Assembly (NCBI GenBank): GCA_002305915.1
Contig: DBRJ01000013.1
Location: forward strand, 1-8,917
DNA length: 8,917 nucleotides
Reading direction: 5' to 3'
Origin: Pelotomaculum sp. UBA1371
GTDB lineage: Bacteria > Bacillota > Desulfotomaculia > Desulfotomaculales > Pelotomaculaceae
Shown here one piece after another: positions 1 through 6,086 of this stretch. Position 1 is the first letter of the stretch; every line of letters starts with the position of its first letter. Position numbers and translations under genes: made by a program. The notes under the pieces are model-generated. The model did no database searches and had not been told where the DNA came from. It saw only the letters and a program-made list of their open reading frames with translations.

Positions 1-395
1 ATGTCGTCGAAGGTGCCCCCGGGGGTGAAGGTTCCCACGTGGAGTTCGTAAAATACCAGGTCCTGGCGGGCCAGGCCGAACCAGCATTTGTCCGTCCAGC
101 TGAAAACCGGGGGGCCCACCAGCTGGGAAGGGCCGTGCACGCCCCGGGGCTGCAGCCGGGAGGCGGGGTCAGGCCTTTCCTTATGTCCGTCCAGGATGTA
201 GAAGTAGAGCGAGCCCGGGGCGGTTCCCGCCGTTTCTCCGTAATAATAGCCGCGTTCGCCCCGCTCCAGGAGTACCTGCTGCTCTACCGGTTCCACAATG
301 TGGACAGCCACGCTTTCGGCCAGGGGCGCCCAGACGAGGAACCCGGCGCGGCCGTCTCCCAGGCAGGTGGCGCCCAGGGGTGCGTTAATGCTCAT
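1..395 (-). CDS. treZ: Maltooligosyltrehalose trehalohydrolase, N-terminal part (runs off left edge)
   Basis: TreZ (GH13) hydrolyses maltooligosyltrehalose to release trehalose, the second step of the cytoplasmic TreY/TreZ route from glycogen-like glucans. Only the first 131 residues are here. Residues about 19-35 (FLVWAPLAESVAVHIVE) are the start of the CBM48-like beta-sandwich. Residues about 75-93 carry the family signature PDPASRLQPRGVHGPSQLV, and residues 113-129 carry LVFYELHVGTFTPGGTF, which opens the catalytic barrel. The catalytic residues lie outside the window. The ATG at 393-395 overlaps the end of malQ by 11 bases, and GGAAGGGAGGG lies 11 bases upstream, inside malQ, so translation is probably coupled. 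I see no frameshift. A plain glycogen branching enzyme also starts with CBM48 but lacks this PDPASR...QP.GVHGPS pattern, so the TreZ call is quite secure. The partner TreY would be expected beyond the left edge; that is inference. Confidence 0.93.
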   Translation of the reverse strand, partial: MSINAPLGATCLGDGRAGFLVWAPLAESVAVHIVEPVEQQVLLERGERGYYYGETAGTAPGSLYFYILDGHKERPDPASRLQPRGVHGPSQLVGPPVFSWTDKCWFGLARQDLVFYELHVGTFTPGGTFDD

Positions 396-2529
396 GATGG
401 TTAAAGCCCTCCCTTCCAGTTTGCAGGATCTTTCCTGTAATGCGCAGGCTGCGGCGGGGACGTACCTTTACCCGGCGGTTTCTCAACCGGCTGAGCTCAG
501 CCAGCGCCTCCAGAACTTCCGGCATCCGGCTTATTTCTTCGAGAGTGCAGCGGGCCTTGCGCCGCCAGTTGGGGTACTGGTCGACGGTGCCCGGGATATT
601 CTGCGGTTCTGTCTCCAGCCACAGGTCTTCCAGGTTCACCAGTACCACCCGCGCCCTGCTTGCGGCCAGGTGGGCCAGGCAGCCCCGCAGGAGGGCCCCG
701 GTTTTTTGCGTGGGGGTTTCCAGCAATCCCCGGCGGTAAAGGTAGGCGGGCAGGGTCAACCGCTCCTCCTTGCCCCTGCGCGACTGCCAGTAGGCGGCGA
801 AGGGGGGCATGTCGTGGGTGTTCAGAGCCGCCAGGGCATTGGCCGGTACGGGCCGCAGCACCCGCCCGGAATCCCCGGTGGTTTCAAAGGGCAGGATGTA
901 CATCCGCTGGATCCGGTGCCGGGCCATGGCCCTGCGGACATAACCGGGTACGGTCCCCAGGTCCTCGCCCACAATCAGGGACTGGCTCCGCCGGGACTCC
1001 AGGGTCAGGACGGCGTAAAATTCTTCGCTGCGGTAGCGCACGTAAACTCCTTCGGCTGCCGGCAGGCCCGCGGGGATCCAGTAAAGGTGGTGCAGGCCCA
1101 TGACGTGGTCCAGGCGCAGGATGCCGGCGTGGCGCAGGTGATGGCGCAGGCAGGCGATGAAGTAGCGGTAGCCCTGTTCCCGGAGCCGCTCCGGGTGCAG
1201 GGGCGGGAAGTGCCAGTCCTGCCCCCCGCCGAACAGCTCATCCGGCGGGGCGCCGCTGCTGGCTTCCCGGACAAATATAGCCTGCCCGCGCCAGACGTCG
1301 TAGCCCCCGCCGTGGACCCCCAGGGGAAAGTCCAGGTACAGGCTCAGCCCCCTTTGCCGGGCCCCGGCGGACAGGTTCTGGAACTGCTCCCGGGCCAGCC
1401 ACTGGACGTAAAGGTGGTAGTGTTCCGCTTCCGGCTCATAGTCACCGCCCAGCAGGGTTCCCTCCTGCAGCCGTTCAGGCCATTTTGTCCAGGGGGCCCG
1501 CTGTTTTTCCACCGCAGCCCGGAAGCGGGCGTAGTCCCGGGCTCCGGGGTTTTCCTCAGCCCAGCGCCGGAAAGCAGCCAGGCGTCCGGAGCCGGAGCCG
1601 TCAGCCAGAAGATGACGCAGGCAGGCTTCCAGGACCCTGCGCTTGAGCTTCATCCCGCCTTTGTAGTCCACCAGGGGGGCGGCTTTAAGTGAAGCCAGCT
1701 CCGCCTGAAAGGCACGGTCGTCAAACAGCGCCCGGGCTTCCGGGCTGGCCCCGAATTCCGGCGACCGGGTCACGTCCAGGTAAAACTCGTTCCAGAAGAG
1801 GCGGCTGACCGGCTGGTAGGGGCTCGGGGCGAAGGGCTCGTCGAGATAGGTCGCCAGCAGCGGCAGGGTGCCGGCAATGCTGCCCCCCAGTCCCTGCACC
1901 AGCTGCAGCAGGTCCTGCAGGCCGCTGAGATCGCCGGCCCCCCAGTCCGTCCCGGTGCGCAGGGCGTAGAGGGGAAGGAAGACCCCCCAGGCGCCTTCCG
2001 CCGCGCTGCCCGGGGAAGTGTGGGCCTGGAGCGGGGCCGAGATGATCAGGACCTCCTGACGGCTGCCGGGCAAATCCAGGGTCAGCCGGTGGTAGCCTTC
2101 CGGCAGCCTGCGGGGCAGGGCCAGGCCCTTCACTGTGTAAGCTTCGCCTTCGACCAGGGCCGCCCTCAGCCCGGGCAGCCGCTCCAGGCGGCGGGACCAG
2201 CGCAGTTCCCGTCCGTCCTCCAGCTCGAGCCTGCAGCCGGCCGGGCCTGCGCCGGCCCGGCCGGGCAGGCGCAGTTCCAGGCAGGGGGGCTTGCCGCCCC
2301 AGGCTACAACTACCGGCTCGCAAATGCGCCGCCACTGCCTCTGGAGAGTTTCCCGGAGCGCCCCGGACAGGTGCTCCGGTTTCGCCAGCGGGGCTCCCAG
2401 GGCCCGCAGCGCTGCCAGCAGGGATTCGGGCGCGGCCCGGCGCCGGGTTCCCCGGTAATCCAAATAAGAGGTCTCTACTCCGTATAGCCGGGCCAGCCGG
2501 TGGAGTAGACGTTTTTGCAGTCCTGACAT
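385..2529 (-). CDS. malQ: 4-alpha-glucanotransferase (amylomaltase), GH77
   Basis: MalQ transfers alpha-1,4-glucan segments between maltooligosaccharides and releases glucose; it acts in the cytoplasm. Numbering from the ATG at 2529 (714 residues, normal for bacterial MalQ with an N-terminal extension), residues about 1-170 form the N-terminal region and the GH77 barrel follows. Landmarks are PSPYQPVSRLFWNEFY (about 235-250), the nucleophile D474 in ILRLDH, the acid/base E522 in VGEDLGTVP, the third carboxylate D573 in NTHDMPPFAAYW, and NIPGTVDQYPNWRR near residue 645. All catalytic residues are intact. An upstream ATG at 2547 would add six residues, but it lacks an SD. The ATG at 2529 has GGGATGG about six bases upstream, so I chose it. 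Its last codons overlap the treZ start, giving a two-gene unit that processes linear glucans toward trehalose. Confident in family; the start is less certain. Confidence 0.95.
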   Translation of the reverse strand: MSGLQKRLLHRLARLYGVETSYLDYRGTRRRAAPESLLAALRALGAPLAKPEHLSGALRETLQRQWRRICEPVVVAWGGKPPCLELRLPGRAGAGPAGCRLELEDGRELRWSRRLERLPGLRAALVEGEAYTVKGLALPRRLPEGYHRLTLDLPGSRQEVLIISAPLQAHTSPGSAAEGAWGVFLPLYALRTGTDWGAGDLSGLQDLLQLVQGLGGSIAGTLPLLATYLDEPFAPSPYQPVSRLFWNEFYLDVTRSPEFGASPEARALFDDRAFQAELASLKAAPLVDYKGGMKLKRRVLEACLRHLLADGSGSGRLAAFRRWAEENPGARDYARFRAAVEKQRAPWTKWPERLQEGTLLGGDYEPEAEHYHLYVQWLAREQFQNLSAGARQRGLSLYLDFPLGVHGGGYDVWRGQAIFVREASSGAPPDELFGGGQDWHFPPLHPERLREQGYRYFIACLRHHLRHAGILRLDHVMGLHHLYWIPAGLPAAEGVYVRYRSEEFYAVLTLESRRSQSLIVGEDLGTVPGYVRRAMARHRIQRMYILPFETTGDSGRVLRPVPANALAALNTHDMPPFAAYWQSRRGKEERLTLPAYLYRRGLLETPTQKTGALLRGCLAHLAASRARVVLVNLEDLWLETEPQNIPGTVDQYPNWRRKARCTLEEISRMPEVLEALAELSRLRNRRVKVRPRRSLRITGKILQTGREGFNHHEH

Positions 2530-2554
2530 GGCTATCCATCCCAACATCTTTGAT

Positions 2555-2580
2555 AATAGAGAACTTTAATAGAGAACCTG
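2555..2580 (-). repeat. Two 13-base direct repeats just upstream of malQ
   Basis: AATAGAGAACTTT (2555-2567) is followed directly by AATAGAGAACCTG (2568-2580); the first ten bases of each are identical. On the minus strand this places tandem GTTCTCTATT boxes immediately before malQ. They overlap a possible weak promoter: TATTAT at 2558-2553 as -10 and TTGCAG at 2583-2578 as -35, with a long 19-base spacer. If that promoter is real, the transcript would start near 2547, which supports the downstream ATG at 2529. Binding-site function is inference. Confidence 0.35.
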
Positions 2581-3013
2581 CAACCTGCAAAAGCATCAGA
2601 CTTTGCCTGTAAAAGACTATGCAGATAAAAGGATTTATAAATAAGGCCGGCAAGAAAAAACTGCCTGCAAAAGGTAATCGTTTAAAAATAATATTTTTCA
2701 TGGATCATTGCGGTGTTTACCAAATAAAGTAATACACAAAAGGTCCTGATAAATAAGGAACAGCAAATCATGGCAAAATAAAGATCTTGACGGTAAATGC
2801 AGAAAGATTCAGGCGTGAAGCAAAAACACAAGAAATCACAATGGTCTGTACCCGTATATTATCTCCCGGCTTGGATTGCACTATTTACCTGTTAAAAAAA
2901 AGCTTGTAAGGATGTAAAGGAGAACTATAAAAAGGAGTTCCGGTTTGTTCATGCTTTCAACTGCCGGTCCGGTTGAAGACACGGCCCTGTCCGCGGTCTC
3001 TACGGCCTTCTCC

Positions 3014-3025
3014 TGAATATATTCA
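3014..3025. promoter_or_regulatory. Perfect 12-bp palindrome overlapping the -35 of the lipoprotein promoter
   Basis: TGAATATATTCA reads identically on both strands. Its right half overlaps the proposed -35 hexamer at 3022-3027, a typical place for a dimeric repressor to bind. No regulator gene lies nearby to match it, so operator function is inference. Confidence 0.3.
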
Positions 3026-3050
3026 TAGCCGTGCGCATACGTGTTATAAT
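3022..3050 (+). promoter_or_regulatory. Extended -10 promoter for the lipoprotein gene
   Basis: A consensus extended -10, TGTTATAAT, sits at 3042-3050 (hexamer TATAAT 3045-3050). With a 17-base spacer the -35 is TTCATA (3022-3027), four of six matches to TTGACA. Transcription would start near 3057, leaving a leader of about 70 bases before the TTG start. It looks like a housekeeping sigma-A promoter. Confidence 0.65.
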
Positions 3051-3127
3051 TGAGGCAGATGGAACAAGCCGACAGGATTAAAATGATCCTGAAACCGCTG
3101 GTTTAGATCAATAAGGAGGCGTTTGTT

Positions 3128-4000
3128 TTGGTAAGTAGGCGTTTATTATTTTTCCTGGGGGCGCTGCTGCTGGCAGGACTGCTGCTCAGCGGCTGCGGCA
3201 AGAAGGACAGCGGAACAGCCGGTGAGGTTACGGTTCCCCCGGCGGGCCAGGTGACCCGTCCGGAATGTTATCAGGATATTTACGGGGTTTATAACGGCCG
3301 GATCGACAACAACTTCATTGAAATCAAAGTTGACCAGGGACAGGCTTTTCCCGGCGGCAATGAAGCTACGGCCTTTTTATTGCCGGTTGAGATAGGCGAA
3401 GGGGCGGCGGCAGATCTGAAAGCCGGTGACAGAGTCAAATTAAACTGTTTTAAAAACAGCTCCGATCAGTGGCAGATTACATCCCTTAAGGAAGAGAAGG
3501 AAGCCGGCAGCTCTAAAGACGTACCGGCCCTGGGGGAAGGGGATTTTTCTGTGGAATCCGGACAGCGGTCCGTTAAACTTGGGGATTCTGACAGGGATGT
3601 GAATTTGAAGGAAATCTTCGGCGAGGCTCTCTCGGAAAGTGTTGTGCGGCTGGGCGCGGATGCCGGCACGCTGGCTGGTTCATATGTTAAACAACGGGTT
3701 TACGACGGAATTGAACTGGGGCTGATCTCGGGCCGGGGCAGCGGAGGTCCCTTCTATGTAGACACGATGCACATCACCGGAGGAGCCCATGCCACCGCCA
3801 GGGGGGTAATGGTAGGAGACAGCTACACCAGAATCCTGGAGTTATACCCGGCCAAGAGCGGGGAAGAGCCGGCCAAGGAGGACCCGAGAAACCGCTCTTA
3901 CAGCTACGCCAGCGTAAATGAGGGAGAGGGCATGCTCCTTAGCTTTGAGGTCCGGGACGGGGTTATAGTATCAATCACCCTCCAGGTGGAGCATCCCTGA
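3128..4000 (+). CDS. Secreted lipoprotein of unknown function
   Basis: This 290-residue protein starts with TTG, backed by a strong SD (AAGGAGG, 3113-3119, eight bases upstream). It has a classic lipoprotein signal: RR at residues 4-5, a leucine-rich core to residue 20, and lipobox LSGC with the lipidated cysteine at C23. It should be anchored on the outer face of the membrane. A polar linker follows. Residues about 47-120 look like a small beta-barrel-type module (YGVYNGRIDNNFIEIKV ... AGDRVKLNCF), with C47 and C107 as a possible disulfide. A second module, about 148-288, has the pattern DGIELGL ... ARGVMVGDSYTRILELY ... YSYASV ... LLSFEVRDGVIVSITL, which resembles beta-rich domains seen in other Firmicutes lipoproteins. 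I cannot name the family or a ligand. It stands alone, with its own promoter and a hairpin after the stop. Confidence 0.85.
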   Translation: MVSRRLLFFLGALLLAGLLLSGCGKKDSGTAGEVTVPPAGQVTRPECYQDIYGVYNGRIDNNFIEIKVDQGQAFPGGNEATAFLLPVEIGEGAAADLKAGDRVKLNCFKNSSDQWQITSLKEEKEAGSSKDVPALGEGDFSVESGQRSVKLGDSDRDVNLKEIFGEALSESVVRLGADAGTLAGSYVKQRVYDGIELGLISGRGSGGPFYVDTMHITGGAHATARGVMVGDSYTRILELYPAKSGEEPAKEDPRNRSYSYASVNEGEGMLLSFEVRDGVIVSITLQVEHP

Positions 4001-4013
4001 TCCGTTAGTTTTG

Positions 4014-4064
4014 TACCCCTTTTGCGCCGGAAATGCAGGGCAGCCCGGACCGGCGCAAGGGGTA
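4014..4064 (+). terminator. Strong hairpin after the lipoprotein gene, poor U-tract
   Basis: TACCCCTTTTGCGCCGG (4014-4030) pairs with CCGGCGCAAGGGGTA (4050-4064). All 15 bases of the right arm pair and two extra T's bulge from the left arm; the loop is 19 bases. Only TTGTCATGTTT follows, so it is not a textbook intrinsic terminator. It may protect the 3' end or stop transcription weakly. Confidence 0.45.
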
Positions 4065-4106
4065 TTGTCATGTTTGGGCCGCTTTAAGCAGGGAATGAAT
4101 AGACCT

Positions 4107-4130
4107 GTCCCGTCATATAATAAGACGGAC
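4107..4130 (+). promoter_or_regulatory. Possible treT promoter with an inverted repeat around the -10
   Basis: TATAAT at 4116-4121 lies about 55 bases before the treT start, a reasonable leader length. It is bracketed by an inverted repeat, GTCCCGTC (4107-4114) and GACGGAC (4124-4130), which pairs fully apart from one bulged C. I find no good -35 at 16-18 bases, so a protein acting at the inverted repeat, as activator or repressor, would make sense. This is inference. Confidence 0.35.
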
Positions 4131-4175
4131 TAGATCAGGTTTAAAAGTCAAACAGCGATCAAAAGGAGCGGCACA

Positions 4176-5393
4176 ATGAAGGGGATTAAGCTCAGCGATT
4201 ACGAGGAAACGGCGGGCAGCGCGGTAATTGAGGAAATTATGGCGCTGGGGGAGCGTCTTAGGGGTTATTCCATTTTACATATTAATTCCACGGCCGTGGG
4301 GGGCGGGGTGGTGGAAATACTGCACTCGCTTGTTCCCCTGATGCGGGAGGCCGGTCTTGACGCTGCCTGGTCGGTGCTCAAGGGGACCGCCGAGTTTTTT
4401 CATGTAACCAAGCTTTTCCACAACGGCCTGCACGGGCAGCCGGTCAGTATTACCGGCGAGATGCTGAAGGCTTATTCTGAGGTAACCCACAACAACCGTG
4501 AAATTATTGCCGGGGATGCCCACTGCATTGTTCTGCACGACCAGCAGCCCCTGGGGCTGACCGCCTACCGGGGAGATACGAAAAGCCGCTGGCTCTGGTA
4601 CTGTCACATCGACCCCCGCTTTGCCGTTAAAGAAGTATGGTACGTCCTGGCGCCCAGGGCCGCTGTCTGTGACGCGGCGATTCTGCACCTGCCGGAGTAC
4701 GCCCGGGACCTGCCGGTCCTGCAGTATTTTATGCCTCCGTCCATCGACCCTCTCTCGGAAAAGAACAGGGAAGTAACTCCGGAAGAGTACAGCAGTGTTT
4801 TAAATAAGCTGGGAATTGATCCGGAAGGCCCGCCGGTGATCCTGCAGGTGTCCCGCTTCGACCGGTTGAAAGACCCGGTGGGCGTGGTGGAGGCCTTCAG
4901 GCTGGTGCGGGAGATCCGGGATTGCCGCCTTATTCTGGCCGGGGGGAGTGCCGACGACGACCCCGAAGGCGCCTCCGTGCTGGCGGAGGTGCTTGCCCTG
5001 ACGGAGAACGACCCGGATATCAAGGTCCTGTCCCTGACGCCTGACGCCGACCTGGAGATTAACGTTCTGCAGCGCCGGGCCGACGTGATAATCCAGAAAT
5101 CGTTCCGGGAGGGATTCGGACTGACAGCTACGGAAGCCCTGTGGAAAGGAAAACCGACGGTGGCTACACCCACCGGCGGTCTGAAACACCAGGTCATCGA
5201 CGGGGTTACGGGACTCTCCGCGCGAACCACCGGGGAGGCGGCGGCGCAAATCGAGCGTTTCCTGGCACAGCCCGAGCTTGGCCGGCGCCTGGGCGGGGCC
5301 GGGCGGGAGTATGTCCGCCAGCGCTACATTCTGCCTGTATACCTGCTCAACTGGCTGCGCCTCTTAAACCTTCTGGAGGGCCAGCGCCGCTAA
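4176..5393 (+). CDS. treT: Trehalose glycosyltransferring synthase, GT4 family
   Basis: TreT joins glucose from a nucleotide sugar (UDP- or ADP-glucose) to free glucose to give trehalose in one cytoplasmic step; in characterised archaeal and bacterial examples it can be reversible. The 405-residue length is normal. Visible family marks are NSTAVGGGVVEIL (37-49, N-terminal nucleotide-sugar fold), HDQQPLGL (121-128), WYCHIDPRF (141-149) and PPSIDPLSEKN (187-197). In the C-terminal GT-B half there are QVSRFDRLKDP (224-234) with the phosphate-binding R/K pair, and REGFGLTATEALWKGKP (311-327) with the EX7E glutamates E312 and E320. The ATG has AAGGAG seven bases upstream. It stands alone between the lipoprotein and the zinc-ribbon gene. 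Trehalose phosphorylase-like or other GT4 enzymes are the alternatives, but the NST..GGGV and SIDPLSEKN motifs favour TreT. Confidence 0.88.
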   Translation: MKGIKLSDYEETAGSAVIEEIMALGERLRGYSILHINSTAVGGGVVEILHSLVPLMREAGLDAAWSVLKGTAEFFHVTKLFHNGLHGQPVSITGEMLKAYSEVTHNNREIIAGDAHCIVLHDQQPLGLTAYRGDTKSRWLWYCHIDPRFAVKEVWYVLAPRAAVCDAAILHLPEYARDLPVLQYFMPPSIDPLSEKNREVTPEEYSSVLNKLGIDPEGPPVILQVSRFDRLKDPVGVVEAFRLVREIRDCRLILAGGSADDDPEGASVLAEVLALTENDPDIKVLSLTPDADLEINVLQRRADVIIQKSFREGFGLTATEALWKGKPTVATPTGGLKHQVIDGVTGLSARTTGEAAAQIERFLAQPELGRRLGGAGREYVRQRYILPVYLLNWLRLLNLLEGQRR

Positions 5394-5407
5394 ACCCGGC
5401 AAACCCC

Positions 5408-5439
5408 AATAACTCAATAACTCAATAACTAAATAACTT
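5408..5439. repeat. Four tandem copies of an 8-base unit
   Basis: AATAACTC, AATAACTC, AATAACTA and AATAACTT run head to tail just after the treT stop. A fifth copy appears inverted at 5461-5468, within the end of the zinc-ribbon gene, and forms the hairpin listed next. Unit size and copy number are far from any CRISPR pattern; slippage is a likely origin. Confidence 0.7.
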
Positions 5440-5470
5440 AGGTACCGGGTACGGTTTATTAAGTTATTTG
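5430..5470. terminator. Inverted repeat between convergent treT and zinc-ribbon genes
   Basis: AAATAACTTA (5431-5440) pairs perfectly with TAAGTTATTT (5460-5469), with G-T pairs possible at both ends. The loop contains a smaller GTACC/GGTAC inverted repeat. The right arm includes the stop codon of the minus-strand gene. The stem is AT-rich, so it would be a modest bidirectional terminator at best. Confidence 0.4.
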
Positions 5471-5853
5471 GGGGAGCAGGTTCTGTTGTAGCAGCTGCGG
5501 CAGACATAGAAGCCGACGGAGCTGCGGCAGATGATCAGTTCCTGGAATTCATCCCGGGGCTGCGGGTTGCCGCACTCGGGGCAGTAATCCATTTCCTTCG
5601 GCAACCAGCTTTTCCCGCAGGAGAAGCAGACGAAGAGGGGACCTTGCTGTTTATACAACCCGGCCTTGTCCAGATCCACCAGTGCCCGGGTAGCGCAGGC
5701 GGGGCAGGGGCTGGCATGGTTCTGGATACTCAAAAGGTTCATGTATCTATTACTTTCCGATTTATATCCGCAGGAAACGCAGGAAACCATACCGCCCACT
5801 ATCTGCAATTTTGTCAAGGAACAAAGGGGGCATTTAAGCTCTTGTTGAAACAC
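5464..5853 (-). CDS. Small cysteine-rich protein with multiple zinc ribbons
   Basis: I know no specific name or function for it. Numbered from the upstream TTG at 5859 (131 residues), it has six CxxC knuckles at 10/13, 27/30, 52/55, 78/81, 93/96 and 120/123, plus C111 and C128. They group naturally into three four-cysteine zinc-ribbon (rubredoxin-like) modules. Several have the usual form, such as CVSCGYKS, CFSCGKSW and CPECGNPQ. There is no signal peptide or membrane segment, so it should be cytoplasmic. Such proteins bind nucleic acid or other proteins, or act as zinc-held scaffolds. The TTG at 5859 is only three bases from GGAG, whereas the in-frame GTG at 5853 is nine bases away, so I take GTG as the start (129 residues). 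It converges with treT and is divergent from galE; neither neighbour explains its role. Confidence 0.82.
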   Translation of the reverse strand: MFQQELKCPLCSLTKLQIVGGMVSCVSCGYKSESNRYMNLLSIQNHASPCPACATRALVDLDKAGLYKQQGPLFVCFSCGKSWLPKEMDYCPECGNPQPRDEFQELIICRSSVGFYVCRSCYNRTCSPK

Positions 5854-5960
5854 CGGCAAAAACTCCTTTCCTACCTAAAAAAGCCTTTTTTATATTGATT
5901 CTATCATACTTACTACTTTACTACAGCTCTTATACTTAAACTTTTTAAACAACCGGCCGG

Positions 5961-5993
5961 GCCGGAGTCAGCGCTCCGGCATTTTTTGTTTTT
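5961..5993 (+). terminator. Strong intrinsic terminator facing galE
   Basis: GCCGGAG (5961-5967) and CTCCGGC (5974-5980) form a perfect 7-bp GC-rich stem with a 6-base loop. It is followed by ATTTTTTGTTTTTT. This is a textbook plus-strand terminator. The only plus-strand gene upstream is treT, nearly 570 bases away across the antisense zinc-ribbon gene. A TATACT at 5931-5936 could start a short transcript just before it. Confidence 0.8.
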
Positions 5994-6047
5994 TAACTTT
6001 GTATTTCTCACTTCGAACGCCGGTAATACCCTCCCTGAAACTGGATG

Positions 6048-6056
6048 TGGTATAAT
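6048..6056 (+). promoter_or_regulatory. Extended -10 promoter for galE and the coiled-coil gene
   Basis: TGGTATAAT is a perfect extended -10 (hexamer 6051-6056). No good -35 is visible at 16-18 bases, which extended -10 promoters can tolerate. Transcription would start near 6063, about 24 bases before the galE ATG, leaving just enough leader for the SD. The strong terminator just upstream insulates it from read-through. Confidence 0.65.
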
Positions 6057-6086
6057 TGGAACACAATAAAAGCAGGAGGATATGAA

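Larger units (their letters stand above)
2530..3127. other. 598-base AT-rich intergenic region between divergent malQ and lipoprotein genes
   Basis: No convincing gene. The region holds control sequences for both flanking genes: the malQ-proximal direct repeats and the lipoprotein promoter and palindrome, listed separately. Around 2916-2937 there are two AAAGGAG motifs 15 bases apart. The second is followed seven bases later by a TTG that opens a 23-codon reading frame (2945-3016) inside a small GC-rich patch. That patch also contains a hairpin with 6-bp arms TTCAAC (2956-2961) and GTTGAA (2972-2977). The stretch 2590-2900 shows nothing I can name. Confidence 0.6.

Noticed and set aside
298..1692. 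Long plus-strand ORF of 464 codons opposite malQ
   Set aside because: It is the antisense shadow of malQ, with no SD and low-complexity, G/P/Q-rich translation. The minus frame has all GH77 catalytic motifs.
1721..2701. Minus-strand ORF of 326 codons starting at 2701
   Set aside because: It is out of frame with malQ, has no SD at its ATG, and its body is a Pro/Ala/Arg-rich shadow of malQ. The hydrophobic first 50 residues come from AT-rich intergenic DNA.
4604..5249. Minus-strand ORFs opposite treT
   Set aside because: They are Ser/Arg- or Gly-rich shadows of treT without ribosome sites.
5408..5439. Tandem repeats considered as a CRISPR array
   Set aside because: The 8-base units have no spacers and there are no cas genes nearby.
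6045..6086. Upstream start extending galE by 14 codons
   Set aside because: It overlaps the -10 box at 6051-6056 and has no SD. The ATG at 6087 has AGGAGG at the right distance. The tiny ATG-AAA-TGA at 6082-6090 is probably chance.
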